In this document: positions 1-11,014 of the stretch, piece by piece
Numbering within the stretch: position 1 is the first letter of the stretch
Layout of the letters: every line of letters starts with the position of its first letter
From: Neoaliturus tenellus
Lineage: Eukaryota; Arthropoda; Insecta; Hemiptera; Cicadellidae
NCBI GenBank assembly: GCA_030545055.2
Contig: CM061536.1
Span: 5,636,064-5,700,063, forward strand
Direction of reading: 5' to 3'
DNA length: 64,000 nt
Made by a program: the position numbers and the translations under genes
Notes under the pieces: model-generated
What the model saw: the letters and a program-made list of their open reading frames with translations, nothing else
Database searches by the model: none
Told to the model about the DNA's origin: nothing

Positions 1-294
1 AATTACAAATAAAAAGCAGCTAAAACTTATTGATAAAACAATATAACAAAAGAATACACGTTAAAAGCAGAATGGAAGCAATTGAACAATAATTGAAATG
101 TGAACTAAATCTGATGAAAGCTAGCTACTCAATCCTGGTGCTGTGTATTTACGACTAGTAGTAACTTGAAATGCCCATATAAATTGTTCATTAAAACAGG
201 CCATATAATCTTGGTTTTTATTTTGAATACAGTACATAGCACTAAACATATTGAAAACACACAAATATAGAAAAATACTTTTTTATTAATTTAC

Positions 295-1122
295 CTTTGG
301 TAGTTTCTTTGCAGAATTTCTTATATGAATGCCACCAACTTCAACTACATTAGGAGGAAACGGGCGGCTTTCAGACAGTGCAAAATAGCTGTTCACTAAA
401 ACTAAGGACGTTTCTTTTGTTATTTCATTTATTGGTGGGACTGAATTGCCAATGTAATGCTTAACCAACCTCTGACTTCTGGGTATAGAATAGAAATAGT
501 AGATAAATTTGTTATAAAGTAGAACAATAGTATTATAAATCCTTTCAGAGAAAGACATTGGACTAGAAAAATCAACAAAATAATTGGGTATGTAAGACGG
601 GTTGTCAGGAAGCCCCGTCCTGTCCGCTACCCATGGTAAGGCATTGCTTGTCACAAATGAAACAAGAGGAGCTTTAAATTTGTGGGCAATTGATACAAAA
701 CAATCGGTGGTAAATATTTCAGTAATAACAAGATCATAAGTTTCAGTTTCATTAGATTCAAGGAGACTCTTCATTTTATCATCAGGCAAAACAGCCTCGC
801 AAATACCAAGCTCGATATCAGACATGAAAATTGGTGTTTGAAAAGGGTTTGGCATAGTTTCCTTGATCATGCTGAAGTTAAAGCTGCTGACATATTGAGG
901 AAATAGATGTGAAATGTCAACTTCCTTCAGATTCGGCAAGGGAGGTTTGTGGGGGAAGTAAGTGATGAGGGTGACTTGATGTCCTCTTGAGGCGAGTTCT
1001 TCGACGAATGGCTCCATTGCGATGACATGCCCTCTGGCTGAAGTCGGTTGGATCACCAGGATACGAGCAGAATCACACTGTTGCATGACGTAGAAAAAAG
1101 CCACAAACCATAGTGCTTTCAT
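295..1122 (-). CDS. UDP-glycosyltransferase 1, first coding exon (5' part of gene)
   Basis: First coding exon of a UGT, an ER-membrane enzyme that transfers sugar from a UDP-sugar to small lipophilic molecules. The exon encodes 276 residues. Residues 1-18 form a hydrophobic signal peptide, followed by SARILVIQP. The probable catalytic His is His32 in SARGHVIAMEP, and a conserved acidic stretch (TEIFTTDCF) lies near residue 135. The ATG at 1122 directly follows a pyrimidine-rich AG acceptor, so an upstream 5'UTR exon is expected. The exon ends at a good donor (CCAAAG|GTAAAT, GT at 294-293). The sugar-donor half (HGG...DQ signature) is off the left edge. No frameshift or stop is present. It is paralogous to the UGT at 26845 and its exon 1 has the length that gene would have once its frame is repaired (828 bp). 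The family assignment is secure; the substrate is unknown. Confidence 0.93.
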
Positions 1123-1848
1123 CTAGACAAAAAAGCATAATCTAAGGTTACTGAAATCACTATTTAAAGACAGGGACCTCACATAGTGGGTATTTTAACC
1201 TGAATATGAATGAGAGATGACTGCAGAATGATCTTGTAGTCTTGTTACTAAGGCCGACATTCTCCTTTGATGGGACTGTTAATTAATAGCCCAACAGCCA
1301 ATGGTATCTAGGGACCTACAGTTTAATGTGGGGTCCAAACCACAATTTCAACCTCATATATACGAATTGGTTTAATTATTTATGAGGATGGTCTTTATGA
1401 ACTAGTATTCACTAGTGCGGACGTTAATCCCCACTAGGGAATATCGCATCCACAAGCCATCGAAAAGTAATCTACTATATCAATGGAATTGATTTAAATT
1501 ATTTCAAAGTACAGGTGCTCAAGTTACAATAATATTCATAATCATGTAAAAAAAAAGAATCAATAATATTGCAATTTTTAGGCTACCAACAAGTTATGAA
1601 TGATGTGATTTAGGCTAGAAAACTATTAATACTGTATTTACTCAAAAATTGAACAAATTCTTAAAATAAATAAAGGAATTACCTTTAATTGAACTGTCCC
1701 ATATTTAACACTAATGGGGTAAAGATTTACTTAATAAATTCTTCATTAAAATTATACGTGTTGCTCTTAGGCAGAACTAATAATGATGACCTGTAATTGC
1801 ACCATCTTACATGGGTATATATTTATCATATTATTAATACTATCTTAC

Positions 1849-1930
1849 CTTCTCTACCATTCAAGACAGCCACACAACAATGAAGAAGGCCTTCTGTTCA
1901 GTGAATAAATGATTGGTTCAAATTGTCTAG
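1849..1930 (-). other. Candidate 5'UTR exon of UGT 1
   Basis: UGT 1 begins translation on the first base after a splice acceptor, so a non-coding exon must lie at higher coordinates. On the minus strand a strong donor (GAGAAG|GTAAGA) ends here at 1849 and would splice to the acceptor at 1124-1123. The 5' limit is a guess. Other donor-like sites exist further upstream (about 2167, 2470 and 7217), so this is only the nearest good candidate. Confidence 0.3.
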
Positions 1931-3590
1931 GGTCAATGTCAAGTCAGTGTCCTGATAACAGAGCCTGGGATTATCTCTCAATGAAAATCAAATTGGGGCT
2001 AATCATTGATGCAAACTTGAAAATCATCATCAAAAACTGCTCAAATTTTATGTTCCATTTCAAGAACTGATCCAATTTTAAAAATTTTCTCGAAAAGCGG
2101 ATTACCAAAATTTGTATTTTAGCAATATTTAATTGACAGGCTAATATGGATTGAACTTTACAAAATTTGTACTTACCTAATTACTTAATTTAAACTACTT
2201 GTGCATAATACAGTAATTGGACAAACATATACCGTGATTCAAACTAGAAGTTTACATGGATTGATAGAAGTTTACACTATCATTGTTACCAATGATAGTA
2301 CCATATTTATAGTTTTAGATTTGAAGTGTAAATATTATTATTTATTTATTCTATTTTAAATTTTTGTTGACTTTTTATCATTATAAACTTATGCCATTTT
2401 TACAAAGAATATTACAAAAAGTTATTATTTTATGGTTTGAATGGTTAAATCATTTACTAAGGCTTGAGACTTACCTAAAAACCACAAATTCTCATTATTT
2501 TTAAATCACTGATATTACATTAACTCAACATTAATGTTAAATTGAATAAATAGCTGTCTACAAGGTCAACTGTCAAAAGTTTTAGCAAGAGTTTTAAGAG
2601 TCACTACCTGATTAACAATCGTTTGTTAACTGTACTGAAGTCAGTTGGGCTATTTATGTGAGGGAATATCAATGACCGTCACCACTAGGTTTAAATAGGT
2701 CGGCAATTGTCCAAGCTTGTAATTGGTTTAACTTTCTGTTTATTTATTACCACTACTTCTTTGATGAACAACTTCAGCTTGGTAAAAAAGTTTCAATTGT
2801 TTTTTGTCATATGTTACAGTTATGATTTTTTTGTTTCCTTTTAATTTTTTTTAAGTAAATTTATTATAATTATTTCTATGAGGGTTTCGTCTGTTACATC
2901 CCTTTTTCTCTCAACCTACTGAACCGATTTTTAAGATTGAGGTGTCATTTTAAAGCTTAGGATATACCGCAGTGACGAATCGTAATTAAAAAGGTCATAT
3001 TGTTTTGGTCTTTGCCCCCCTCGCCTTTAATTTATTTCTAGAGGGCGCTTTAAAATGTTGAACAACTTTTATTGCAAGTTCTTTAATGTGAATTGTAATT
3101 TAACAGCTGATTACCTTCATATGAATTTTAAAATCCAACAAAATGTCACCTAATAATCAACATTCATGTACTGTAGGTGAATTTCACTCATACCGAATCA
3201 TAAAATGTCATAAAATCATAAAATAATATACTCTTTCACAACAACTTTCATACCATAAACATTCTAAGAGTGAATAAAACATACACTAATGATTAACTAT
3301 CTCGTTATTTTTTTTATTTTGTTTTTTTTATGTGCTTAGGAAATATTCTTATCTTATCTTATGGATGTGCGTTGGAACCACTTCATAAATTTTTACAAGG
3401 TTTTTTCGTCTTTGTGTTATCTGGGTCATCATCCCAACCCTTTCCTTTTTTATATGACGGAAAATAATACTACTGGACCCCCCCTCTTGTTGGGGGGTAA
3501 ACCTTCCCTATTGGGGGGGAGGAGGGGGTAGTACAATTCTTCGCCAAGGGCGCCATATACTATGGCTATGTCCCTGACCGTGGTATCTGT
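1931..3590. other. Gene-free stretch upstream of UGT 1
   Basis: No coding region is recognised. The stretch is AT-rich. A dispersed repeat occupies about 2871-3215 (separate entry). A short segment at 1240-1330, just left of this interval, recurs inverted at about 45812-45900. A G/C-run-rich segment at 3475-3545 has no visible gene. Confidence 0.6.
2871..3215 (+). repeat. Dispersed repeat, copy 1 (family shared with 19971-20350)
   Basis: About 345 bp closely match 19971-20340, beginning at the shared TTATTTCTAT / GGGTTTCGTCTGTTAC and including the run GTGACGAATCGTAATTAAAA. The second copy ends in a GCGCAATTTGCGC hairpin close to its 3' end. That resembles non-autonomous Helitron or helentron ends, but the class is inferred, not shown. 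Confidence 0.6.
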
Positions 3591-4599
3591 AGAATATCCA
3601 ACAGATATGGTATCCAACGGATATCTGTAGAAACGTGGATATCCACATATATATTGTTTTTAATTATCAATTGATGATTGTTGGAATCTAAATTGTTAGT
3701 TTCAAGCTAGGTCAAAAAGTGATGTGAGGAGGAAGTATTTCAGCTTGCTGTTATATGAGTAGACTGGAACTCAGTAGTTTGGAGTTTAGAATACCTCAAA
3801 CTTTAAAACAGGGAACAAACTTTAAACAATTTATCAATGTAATTAAAAAACCCCAATTTAGAAAACCCGTCTAATTTAGACTTACCCTGGGCCCATAGGC
3901 GTCATTTCAGCATTCTGATTGGGGGGGCAAGATTTTCATAAGGTCATACCCCCTCCCCCCTTCCCACAAATACGCCAAACCTCTTAAATTTCGCTAAAAA
4001 CTGTCAATAAAAGCTAATTCAGTTTACATTGTGACACTAAGCTGTCCATAAAATGTGAACTTATAATATAATCTCACAAACCCATGAAAACAATACCTAA
4101 TGCATGTAAAATTTGATTATATAAACATGTTTCTATTTGTAGAAAGTCATTATTCTTCTGGAACTGCCAGTGTTTACTGTGATGTAAAACACCTGAAGAA
4201 ATTTAATGGATTTAATGGAGTTAATGGATGCTAAATCGTTAAAATAAAAAAAAACATCATTTTATAACTATTTAGTTATTTTTATTGTATATTATTTACA
4301 ACTCTAAAGTTTTACAGTAGTATACATAGACTAAAACTCCATAGGTTTGTATGGTAAAACACATTGTTTTATCTTTATAAAAAATTAGTTTTTGACAAAG
4401 CACCTTTGCAGTCTGCCGTAGGCTATAAGGGACAAAAAAAATCATTTAAAATTTAACTATTGTTGTTTAGGATCAGTACAGCTACGGTATATTGCCCATT
4501 ACATTACCTAAAAAAATTAAATTGTTATTGAGGACAAGAAAGGTAAAAAATTACTAAGTGATTAAAAAAAAGATAAATAATGATTTACAAAAACATCTA

Positions 4600-4745
4600 T
4601 ACATATTTAATACGTGATACGGGTTTTTGTACAAGAAACTCCTCCCACAATTTTCAATAGGTTTTAATGATTTTAGTGCCATTGGATAGAGCTCGGCGTG
4701 AAGTTGTTTCTAAAGTGAATTGGTAAATTGTCCATTAAAAATAGG
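4600..4745 (+). repeat. Degenerate partial copy of the 25.6-26.6 kb repeat unit
   Basis: Shares the TTTAATACG...GGGTTTTTGT...GAAACTCCTCCCACAATTTT core and the following ATTGGATAGAGCT with the tandem units at 25564-26615. It is diverged and truncated. Confidence 0.5.
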
Positions 4746-4907
4746 AGACCTACAAGTCCTTAAAGTTTGTAATTTTCCCATTTGATTACACATCAGTGAG
4801 AAAATTGATTGATTTTCAAGTAAACAACAGTAAAGTGTAAACATTGGACATCAGCAAAAGTACTATATCTACCTTTTCACACGAAAGAGGTTATGTTTAC
4901 CCAAGGC

Positions 4908-5961
4908 AAGGCTCCGGTCTACCTGAGCACGATCGACGCGACGCGACGTTACCAAATGCCGCCTCGCGGCCGTGGCGCTAGGCGAGTTTGATGGCTGCAG
5001 ACAGTGCAGAGGTTTACGGGAATCGTTGTTTAAAGTTAAGTAATTAAGATAGAGATTGACTCTTAACTTTTTCTAAAAGTAGAGAGACTGATCTCGTCTT
5101 CTCTGGTTTTAGAATTTTTAAATACAATTTCTAGTTTCAGTTATAACTGTCTAAAATCATCTGTTTTTAGTGGCAAAAAGTTTTATATATGCAGAGGTTT
5201 ACGGGGATCGTGTTTTAAAAATAACCAATTAGATATAGATTGGATCTTAACTTTTCTAAAATTAAAGAGACGGGTCTCTTCGGCTCTGTTTTTAGAATTT
5301 TTAAATAAAATTTTTAATTTCAGCTTTAACTGTCTAAAATCATCTGTTTTTCTCGATGCAAATGAAAGGGTTTTTAGAACCCGGTTATCTTTTGCTAAAT
5401 TCAGCCTAGAGATACAAATAATGTGTCAAAAGAATAACGGTGCTAAATTTCCTTTCTTACATTTTGGTAATCTCACTTTGGTAGTGTTATCAAAACTAAC
5501 GGAAAACTTAAGTTAGAATTCGAGAAAAACAGATGATTTTAGACAGTTATAGCTATAATTAGAAATTGTATTTAAAAATTCTAAAAATAGAGCCGACGAG
5601 ATCCGTCTTTTTATTTTTAGAAAAATTTAACAGCCAATCTCTATCTTAATTGGTTAGTTTTAAAACACTATCCCCGTAAACCTCTGCATCAATAAAACTT
5701 GCCGCTGGAAAAAACAGACGATTTTAGACAGTTATAACTGAAATTATAAATTTTATAAAAAAATTCTAAAACCAGAGAAGACGAGATCCGTCTTTCTACT
5801 TTTACAAAAAGTTAAGAGTCAATCTCTATCATAATTAGTTAATTTTAAAACACGATTCCCGTAAACCTCTGCAGCCATCAAACTCGCGCGGAACTCGCCT
5901 AGCGCTACGGCCGAGAGGCGGGCATTCGGTAACGTCGTTCGTGCAGGTAGACCGGAGCCTT
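4908..5961. repeat. Foldback element with tandem subrepeats in each arm
   Basis: A 1.05-kb inverted repeat. The ends are AAGGCTCCGGTCTACCTG and its complement. Each arm of about 430 bp contains two related tandem units of about 200 bp, recognisable by CAGAGGTTTACGGG and AACTGTCTAAAATCATCTG. The arms flank a unique centre at about 5350-5520. The tips are distinctly GC-richer than the surroundings. No target duplication was identified and there is no coding sequence. Confidence 0.8.
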
Positions 5962-6132
5962 ACCAACTCAACAGACGTGAGATGGGACTTCCTGCTACAG
6001 ATGGGAGTCAATTTAAGAGTTTTGTGTAAATAATACAAAGTACACATTTTGTTAAAGTCTGATTCAGAAGTTTATAATTGTTATATACAAATATTTCACC
6101 ATATTACATAACCTAACATTTTAATTTCCAAT

Positions 6133-6153
6133 TAAAAAAAAAAAAAAAAAAAA
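6133..6153. repeat. Poly(A) tract
   Basis: An uninterrupted A run of about 21 bases inside the hAT-like element near its right end. It may mark an old retroposon tail; nothing else supports that. Confidence 0.6.
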
Positions 6154-6575
6154 TCACCGAAATTATTGGGGGGGCAACTGCCCCCCCTTGCCCCCCCCAA
6201 ATGACGCCTATGCCTGGGCCCCAGGCCTTGAGCCCCATGGCCCCTCGGACCTAATCCTCCAAACCTATATACTCACATCACTGCACTAGACACACTCCCC
6301 CAGAATCTAAGTCTGCTGACCTATTTAATCAAGAGCTACCAATAGGTCTGCACAAACGAGCCAGTGTTTAATAACAGTTCCAGCCTACTCATCAGTCATC
6401 ACCAAACTGAAATACTTCCTCCTCACATCACTTTTTGACCTTCCTTGTAACTAACAATTTAGATTCCAACAATCATTAATTAATAATTAAAAACAATATA
6501 AATAGGTACAGTTCCCCCCTTACATAGGCATCTTTGGGATATATCTGTGGGATATCCACCATATCTAAGGATATT

Positions 6576-7926
6576 TTTAGACTTACAAGATGTCCTGTGG
6601 ATGTCCATGAGATATTGTGTGCTGTATGGGTTAAATTCACATGGAAGCTGCTCAATAGCCAGGCAGATCATTGCAGAACATAAAAAAAGATTGGCCATAA
6701 ATAGACCATTTTGGCACTCCTATTTGTTATTGGAAATGTATGGGAGTTTTTATATGTTTCATCTACATTGAATTTTGTAAAACGCTGATGTAACCGTGAG
6801 ACTCCGTCTAAAGATTTCTAATGACTTTGATTTGTTTTTTGTTTATTTGTAAAGTTGATGAATTCCTCACACAAGGGGATGCTATGTGGCAAAGTTGTAA
6901 TCTGAGACGGTTTAATACCTGTTGTTTATTATTCATCCAGATATTTATATTAATAATACCGGCAGTTTTTCTTCTGTAAAATTTACATTGCATCGGATAC
7001 ATAATTAAAATAGTTATTACAATTTAACATTATTCTCAATTTAAATTTATGTATAAATTGCTTTGTAATTTATAGTCTTCAATTCTGAAGTTCGAGAATC
7101 TTTTGTGATCTGAGTTGCTGGTAGGCTTAGTGGAATTCTTGTGGCTTGGAGGGTTGCAAGTAGATCATTGAAACAGTTCCTTCCCTTGAAAGTATAAAGC
7201 AGGAAACTCACTAGCCCGGCGGCCACCTTCACCATCCGGCACAGGCGAGCCCCGGCAACATTGCTTTGCATTGATTTAAATGGGCGGTAACCCACTATAC
7301 CCGTACGGCACTGGTCACGAATAAGCTCAAAATTGTTATGATATATTTGGTGAAATTTATTATAAAAATATTATGTTTTTTAATAATAATATAATTATGA
7401 GATTGAAACAAAAGCTAATAACATCACATAGAGACATTTAAAAGTATGTATATTCAACATCATTCTCATTTACTTCCAAAGCATTTAAAATTTTATGTTA
7501 CATATAATCAAGAGCAGCTCTAAATGTTTTCTTACCCACTTGTGTGTTGTATTTAATTAATAGAGGTAAATTCTTTATTTTTATTTATTTATTTATAACT
7601 TAAATTGTGGTGTCATCACAAGAAACACTATTCACATAAACTTCTGTCAACTTATCTAATTCAACAACAAAAAATAGTTGACAACTGTAATAGCATAAAA
7701 GTGAACTATAGTGTATCACAGTCAAATTGTGTCAAATTTTTCACATACAACTTTTTTTTTTAACAATTGGAAATTTTTATTTCAAATAAGTTATTTAAGC
7801 ACCTGAAAATAGTCAATTTTTCAAGTCACTGATTTAGAGTCTACTTCTGACATTCCAAAACTTTGGACTTGAAACTCAACCAAGTGCACCAGTGAAAGTC
7901 AAGCTGTAATTATAACTAATAATTGT
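6576..7926. other. Gene-free stretch with a short GC-rich patch
   Basis: No gene is recognised. The minus strand at about 7200-7330 is GC-richer than its surroundings and contains a start codon followed by a donor-like CTA|GTGAGT near 7217. It could be a short first exon of something, but no protein family is recognised and no partner exon is known. Confidence 0.4.
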
Positions 7927-7999
7927 GAGCCAGAGTATCTCAGTTGGTAAGACATCACTACAGTAAGTGAAAGGTCGCTGGTTCAAATCCTGGGGATAG
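7927..7999 (+). repeat. tRNA-like sequence, probable SINE head
   Basis: Contains a good A-box-like segment (TATCTCAGTTGGTAAGAC) and a B box (GGTTCAAATCC) at tRNA spacing, with an anticodon-arm-like TCACT/AGTGA stem. The acceptor and T stems do not pair fully. A tRNA-derived SINE or decayed tRNA copy is therefore more likely than a functional tRNA. Confidence 0.55.
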
Positions 8000-8038
8000 T
8001 AAAAATTAGGGTCAAATTATAGGGGAATGTTTACCACT

Positions 8039-8262
8039 GCTCAGGGGCGCTCTTTACCGCTGATCACAGGTGCTATTTACGCGTATTGGGGGCGCTCGTT
8101 ACAGTCAATCAGGGCGCTCTTTATCGCCGGTCGGAGTTGCGATTTTACTCTGATCAAGGGTGCTATTTTACCGTCGATTAGAGGGCGATGTTTATCGCGA
8201 GTCATGGGTGCTGCTCTTGACCCCTAATCAGGCACTCTTTATGGCAGATCAGGGGCGCTCAT
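8039..8262 (+). repeat. Minisatellite, about 23-bp unit x 10
   Basis: About ten imperfect head-to-tail units of 21-26 bp, each beginning near TCAGGGGCGCTCTTTA and ending in a CCG/CGA-rich tail. The unit is GC-rich in an AT-rich surrounding. Units are substantially diverged from one another, so the array is not very recent. It lies just downstream of the tRNA-like sequence and may be the body of the same composite element. Confidence 0.75.
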
Positions 8263-8653
8263 CCGCACAGTGAATGACTCCACGGGTTTCGGCACCTTAG
8301 GGTGTCACCTAGTTCGCCTGAATAGATCTTTCTTCTTCCTTTTTGCTGAATATTCTATTTACTCTTTGTTAAAGAAAATAATAAAACAAGTGTAAAAAAA
8401 CCAAAACTAAATTATATTTTCAGTTAAATATTTTTTGACTGAAACGTAGAATAAAAATGGCCTGTTTGACCTCCCCCTCCTGGCTCACGCCCTACGCCAT
8501 GGCCTAGATTGGCCTAGTGGATATCCAGGCCTGCTTGGGGCAAGTGTAGGGCGTAGATCATATGATTATATTTAATATATAATTCTTGTTATTGTTTTGG
8601 GTTTTATTGTTATGTTTTTTGTCAACCCAACTAGAAAATAAAATTACAAAAGG

Positions 8654-9292
8654 ATGATGTCCAGTTTAATAAAAGATATCAACTCCCAGACCATTTTTAG
8701 TCCAATTCGCAAAGAAGACATTATTTCTGTATATCAAGAAAATGTTGAAAAGGAGAAAAAGTTTCTTCTTGAACAACAAGAAAGGAACAAACAGCTAAAA
8801 CTACAAGAGGAACTGAGGAGAAAGCAGGAAATTAGAGACTTGGAAGTACTGAAAGAAGAAAAGAAAAGATTAATGAAAATACATGGAGTAGGCTTACCTC
8901 ATCGTGTTCCGTCTCGTGGGAGGGGGAACCTGCTGGCAGTTGAAGAGAACCACTTATTGCCTTGCAAGCCCAGAGGCCGTGGGAGACTGTCTCCTCAGGA
9001 GAAGGAACAACTCCCATCACTAGAAGGGGAGTCAAAAGTTTTAAAAAGCATTATTGGAAAGCATTCTGAGACCAGTCTTCATAACAACAAAATTCAAAAG
9101 TTTTTGTGGGTTGGAAATCAGGAAAAACACGATGATAATTACATCCAAGAAAATTTTACTGAATATTCATCCGATTCTCTCTCAGCATCAGATCAGTATG
9201 AAGATGCAGATTGCAACACTCCGCAATTTTTCATGACCTCAAATGAGAGCCTGATGCCCCCAGACTGGCCTGTTTTGTTAAAGAAGTATTAA
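8654..9292 (+). CDS. Hypothetical coiled-coil protein, 212 aa, single exon
   Basis: An unrecognised open frame of 212 codons, unusually long for this AT-rich non-coding background. Residues about 19-78 are rich in K, E, Q, R and L (KEKKFLLEQQERNKQL...) and should form a coiled coil. Residues about 85-115 are basic and Gly/Arg-rich (RGRGN, RGRGR). The C-terminal half is acidic and Ser-rich, ending in PPDWPVLLKKY. An in-frame TAA lies 15 bases before the ATG, so either translation starts at 8654 or the frame belongs to an exon beginning between them. No catalytic motif is visible. It could be the last exon of a larger cytoskeletal or centrosomal-type protein, or an intronless retrocopy, and no function can be assigned. 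It lies between transposon remnants and shows no similarity to the neighbouring genes. Confidence 0.5.
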   Translation: MMSSLIKDINSQTIFSPIRKEDIISVYQENVEKEKKFLLEQQERNKQLKLQEELRRKQEIRDLEVLKEEKKRLMKIHGVGLPHRVPSRGRGNLLAVEENHLLPCKPRGRGRLSPQEKEQLPSLEGESKVLKSIIGKHSETSLHNNKIQKFLWVGNQEKHDDNYIQENFTEYSSDSLSASDQYEDADCNTPQFFMTSNESLMPPDWPVLLKKY

Positions 9293-9522
9293 TTCTTTTG
9301 AACATAGTTAAATAGTTTATTTAACTCATAAAGAATTTTTTTATTATCTTATGTACATCTTCATTTTATAAGATTTTGAAGGTGAACGGTCCAAACCCTG
9401 GTCTTGTTGTTATCTAACGTCAACCTCTGTTGTAATTATATTATCATTAATGAAGCCCAATGACTAATGGAAACTGGGTCCAATATGTATCGAATCTTAA
9501 AAAAGCTAACTTTTCAAACTAA

Positions 9523-9563
<41 letters not shown>

Positions 9564-10346
9564 GGTATCCTTTGGATTCAAAGGAACTCAATAGATCTTT
9601 ATAAGTCTTTAAGCATCAGGACCAGAGCAATAGGCTTTGTAAAACTAATATAAACTTACTGCTAAATCTACAAACAGTCTAAAAACTAACTCAACAAGTG
9701 CTTCCTCTAAAATAAAAAAAAAATCATTCAAATCATAAAATACATTTTATGTCAAAAACTTATTTATTTTACTCTTGAAATATTTCAATTAATTAATGAG
9801 GTTTTGATAATTTCTCGTTTCATATTTGTGAACCTCTAGCCTGTCGGATTTTTTTTTATATGCTCTTTCACAGAAAAAAATTCTGTTGTAGAAATTGCCT
9901 GCACAGTCATAATGCCAAAGTTTTTGAAAAGAGGTTTACAGGGTTCTCTGGTTGGAATACCTGCTATTATACCCCGTTCAAAATTAATGTGGGGTCGAAA
10001 GACAAAATTTTATTTCCCACCATAAGGGAAATCCCTTTAATATCCTTCTTAATTCCCCTATTTTCTTCAAAATCATATGTTATTTTAATTTCGCCCTTGA
10101 AATGCAGAGTAGAAAATAGCGCTAATGAATATGTTACTTCAACTCGTCGCCGTTGCAAGCGCTTCTTTTTACGTCTCAAACGTCAAAATATGAATATTTG
10201 TTTACGAAAAATCAAAACATTGACATAAAGTGACATGAGATATTAAACAGCTGTACAAATTTTTAGTGATTGCGATTGGTTGGATTGATAGCAGTGGGAG
10301 GAACGGGAGAAATGGGGGAATTGAAATCTGCATTTCGACCGCACAT
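9293..10346. other. Gene-free stretch with SINE-like remnant and poly(A)
   Basis: About 9440-9600 contains a segment related to 46370-46440 (shared CCCAATGAC...CTGGGTCCA...CGAATC), an A tract of about 30 bases (about 9531-9560) and a tRNA-like tail, consistent with retroposon debris. The plus strand at 9860-10228 is open for 122 codons but shows no recognisable domain. Confidence 0.5.
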
Positions 10347-10349
10347 TTA

Positions 10350-10560
10350 GGGCATGTACACATGATAGCGTTGCATTGCGCGTTTGACACTGCGCGTTTC
10401 AACGCGCGTTGTTAAAATATATAAGAACAAATGGATGTGTACACATGCAACGTTTGGAAATGGACGGTTATTTCAGCGCGCGCCTCGAGTTGTCTTCGTG
10501 GAGCGCGACAATACCGCGCGCCTCCATTTCCCATGGTCTATATCTAGACGTACACATGAC
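10350..10560. promoter_or_regulatory. Harbinger left end with repeated TGTACACATG-type motifs
   Basis: The motif TGTACACATG or a close variant occurs at about 10354, 10437 and 10549. Reverse forms occur near 19161 and 19207 at the right end. Alternating GCGCG-rich blocks (GCGCGTTT, AACGCGCG) lie between them. Repeated subterminal motifs in DNA transposons usually bind the transposase or its accessory protein, and here that is an inference from position. Confidence 0.5.
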
Positions 10561-10638
10561 TCTGTCATACGCGCGATTTTCAGGTGTTTCAATATTGTTC
10601 GATCATACCAGTTGTATTAATAATATTATTGTAGCATC

Positions 10639-10826
10639 ATGGAGGGGAATTTGGCTTCTTTTGACATTGAATTATTTATTGAGGAGGTGAAAAATCACCC
10701 TGCAATATGGAATATGGAGAGTTTGGAATACAAAAACAGGGTCAAGAAAAGATCTGCTTGGCTAGAACTCGTTGATATTTTTGCCGAAGAAGATCTTTCA
10801 AAGGAGGGAAAGAAGAATCTCGGAAA
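10639..10826 (+). pseudogene. MADF-BESS protein of the Harbinger element, exon 1
   Basis: Starts MEGNLASFDIELFIEEV and covers the first half of a MADF domain (a Myb/SANT-like DNA-binding fold): FIEEVKNHPAIWNM...YKNRVKKRSAWLELVDIF, residues 13-47. MADF proteins accompany the transposase in many animal Harbinger elements and are thought to help it bind DNA or enter the nucleus. A weak donor (GGAAA|GTTTTG, GT at 10827-10828) would join it to 12851 and restore the reading KDYTAKEMKSLRDNYVRELKK, completing the domain. This exon is open; the gene is broken downstream. The exon 1 start is the only ATG in frame near the element end. Confidence 0.7.
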
Positions 10827-11014
10827 GTTTTGTCATTAAACAATATAATTGTCTAAAGTGTTGATTTTTTTACAGAGAAACATAGTTCATATTAAGAACC
10901 AACCACAACCCTACAAAATAAACTAAATACAAAGATAAATAGAAATTTGCTTGCAGTTTATGTAACAAATATTAATTTTACCAAGAACATTTGTCACCCA
11001 TCTAGTTGATAGAT

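Larger units (their letters stand above)
3894..6212. mobile_element. hAT-like element with 8-bp target duplication
   Basis: The element starts CATAGGCGTCATTT and ends with the inverted AAATGACGCCTATG. Both sides are flanked by the 8-bp direct repeat CCTGGGCC (3886-3893 and 6213-6220), the signature of hAT insertion. Both ends carry G-run-rich subterminal sequence. No transposase remains, so it is non-autonomous. It contains the foldback 4908-5961. Confidence 0.8.
3594..6575. repeat. Outer inverted repeat (arms about 3594-3800 and 6365-6575)
   Basis: Two arms of about 200 bp are inverted copies of each other. For example, AAGTGATGTGAGGAGGAAGT near 3717 is matched in reverse complement near 6410-6430, and both arms carry GATTGTTGGAATCTAAATTG. 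The arms flank a central segment into which the hAT element 3894-6212 has inserted. No coding capacity was seen. The ends are approximate. Confidence 0.7.

Noticed and set aside
7200..7330. Exon of a conserved gene on the minus strand
   Set aside because: GC-rich with a donor-like site, but too short and without any recognisable protein motif or partner exon.
7927..7999. Functional tRNA gene
   Set aside because: A and B boxes are present but acceptor and T stems do not pair properly. Treated as a SINE-like repeat. The same applies to 12025-12096 and 46380-46515.
9860..10228. 122-codon plus-strand frame
   Set aside because: No domain, no splice signals and no compositional shift; one of several chance frames near the Harbinger end.
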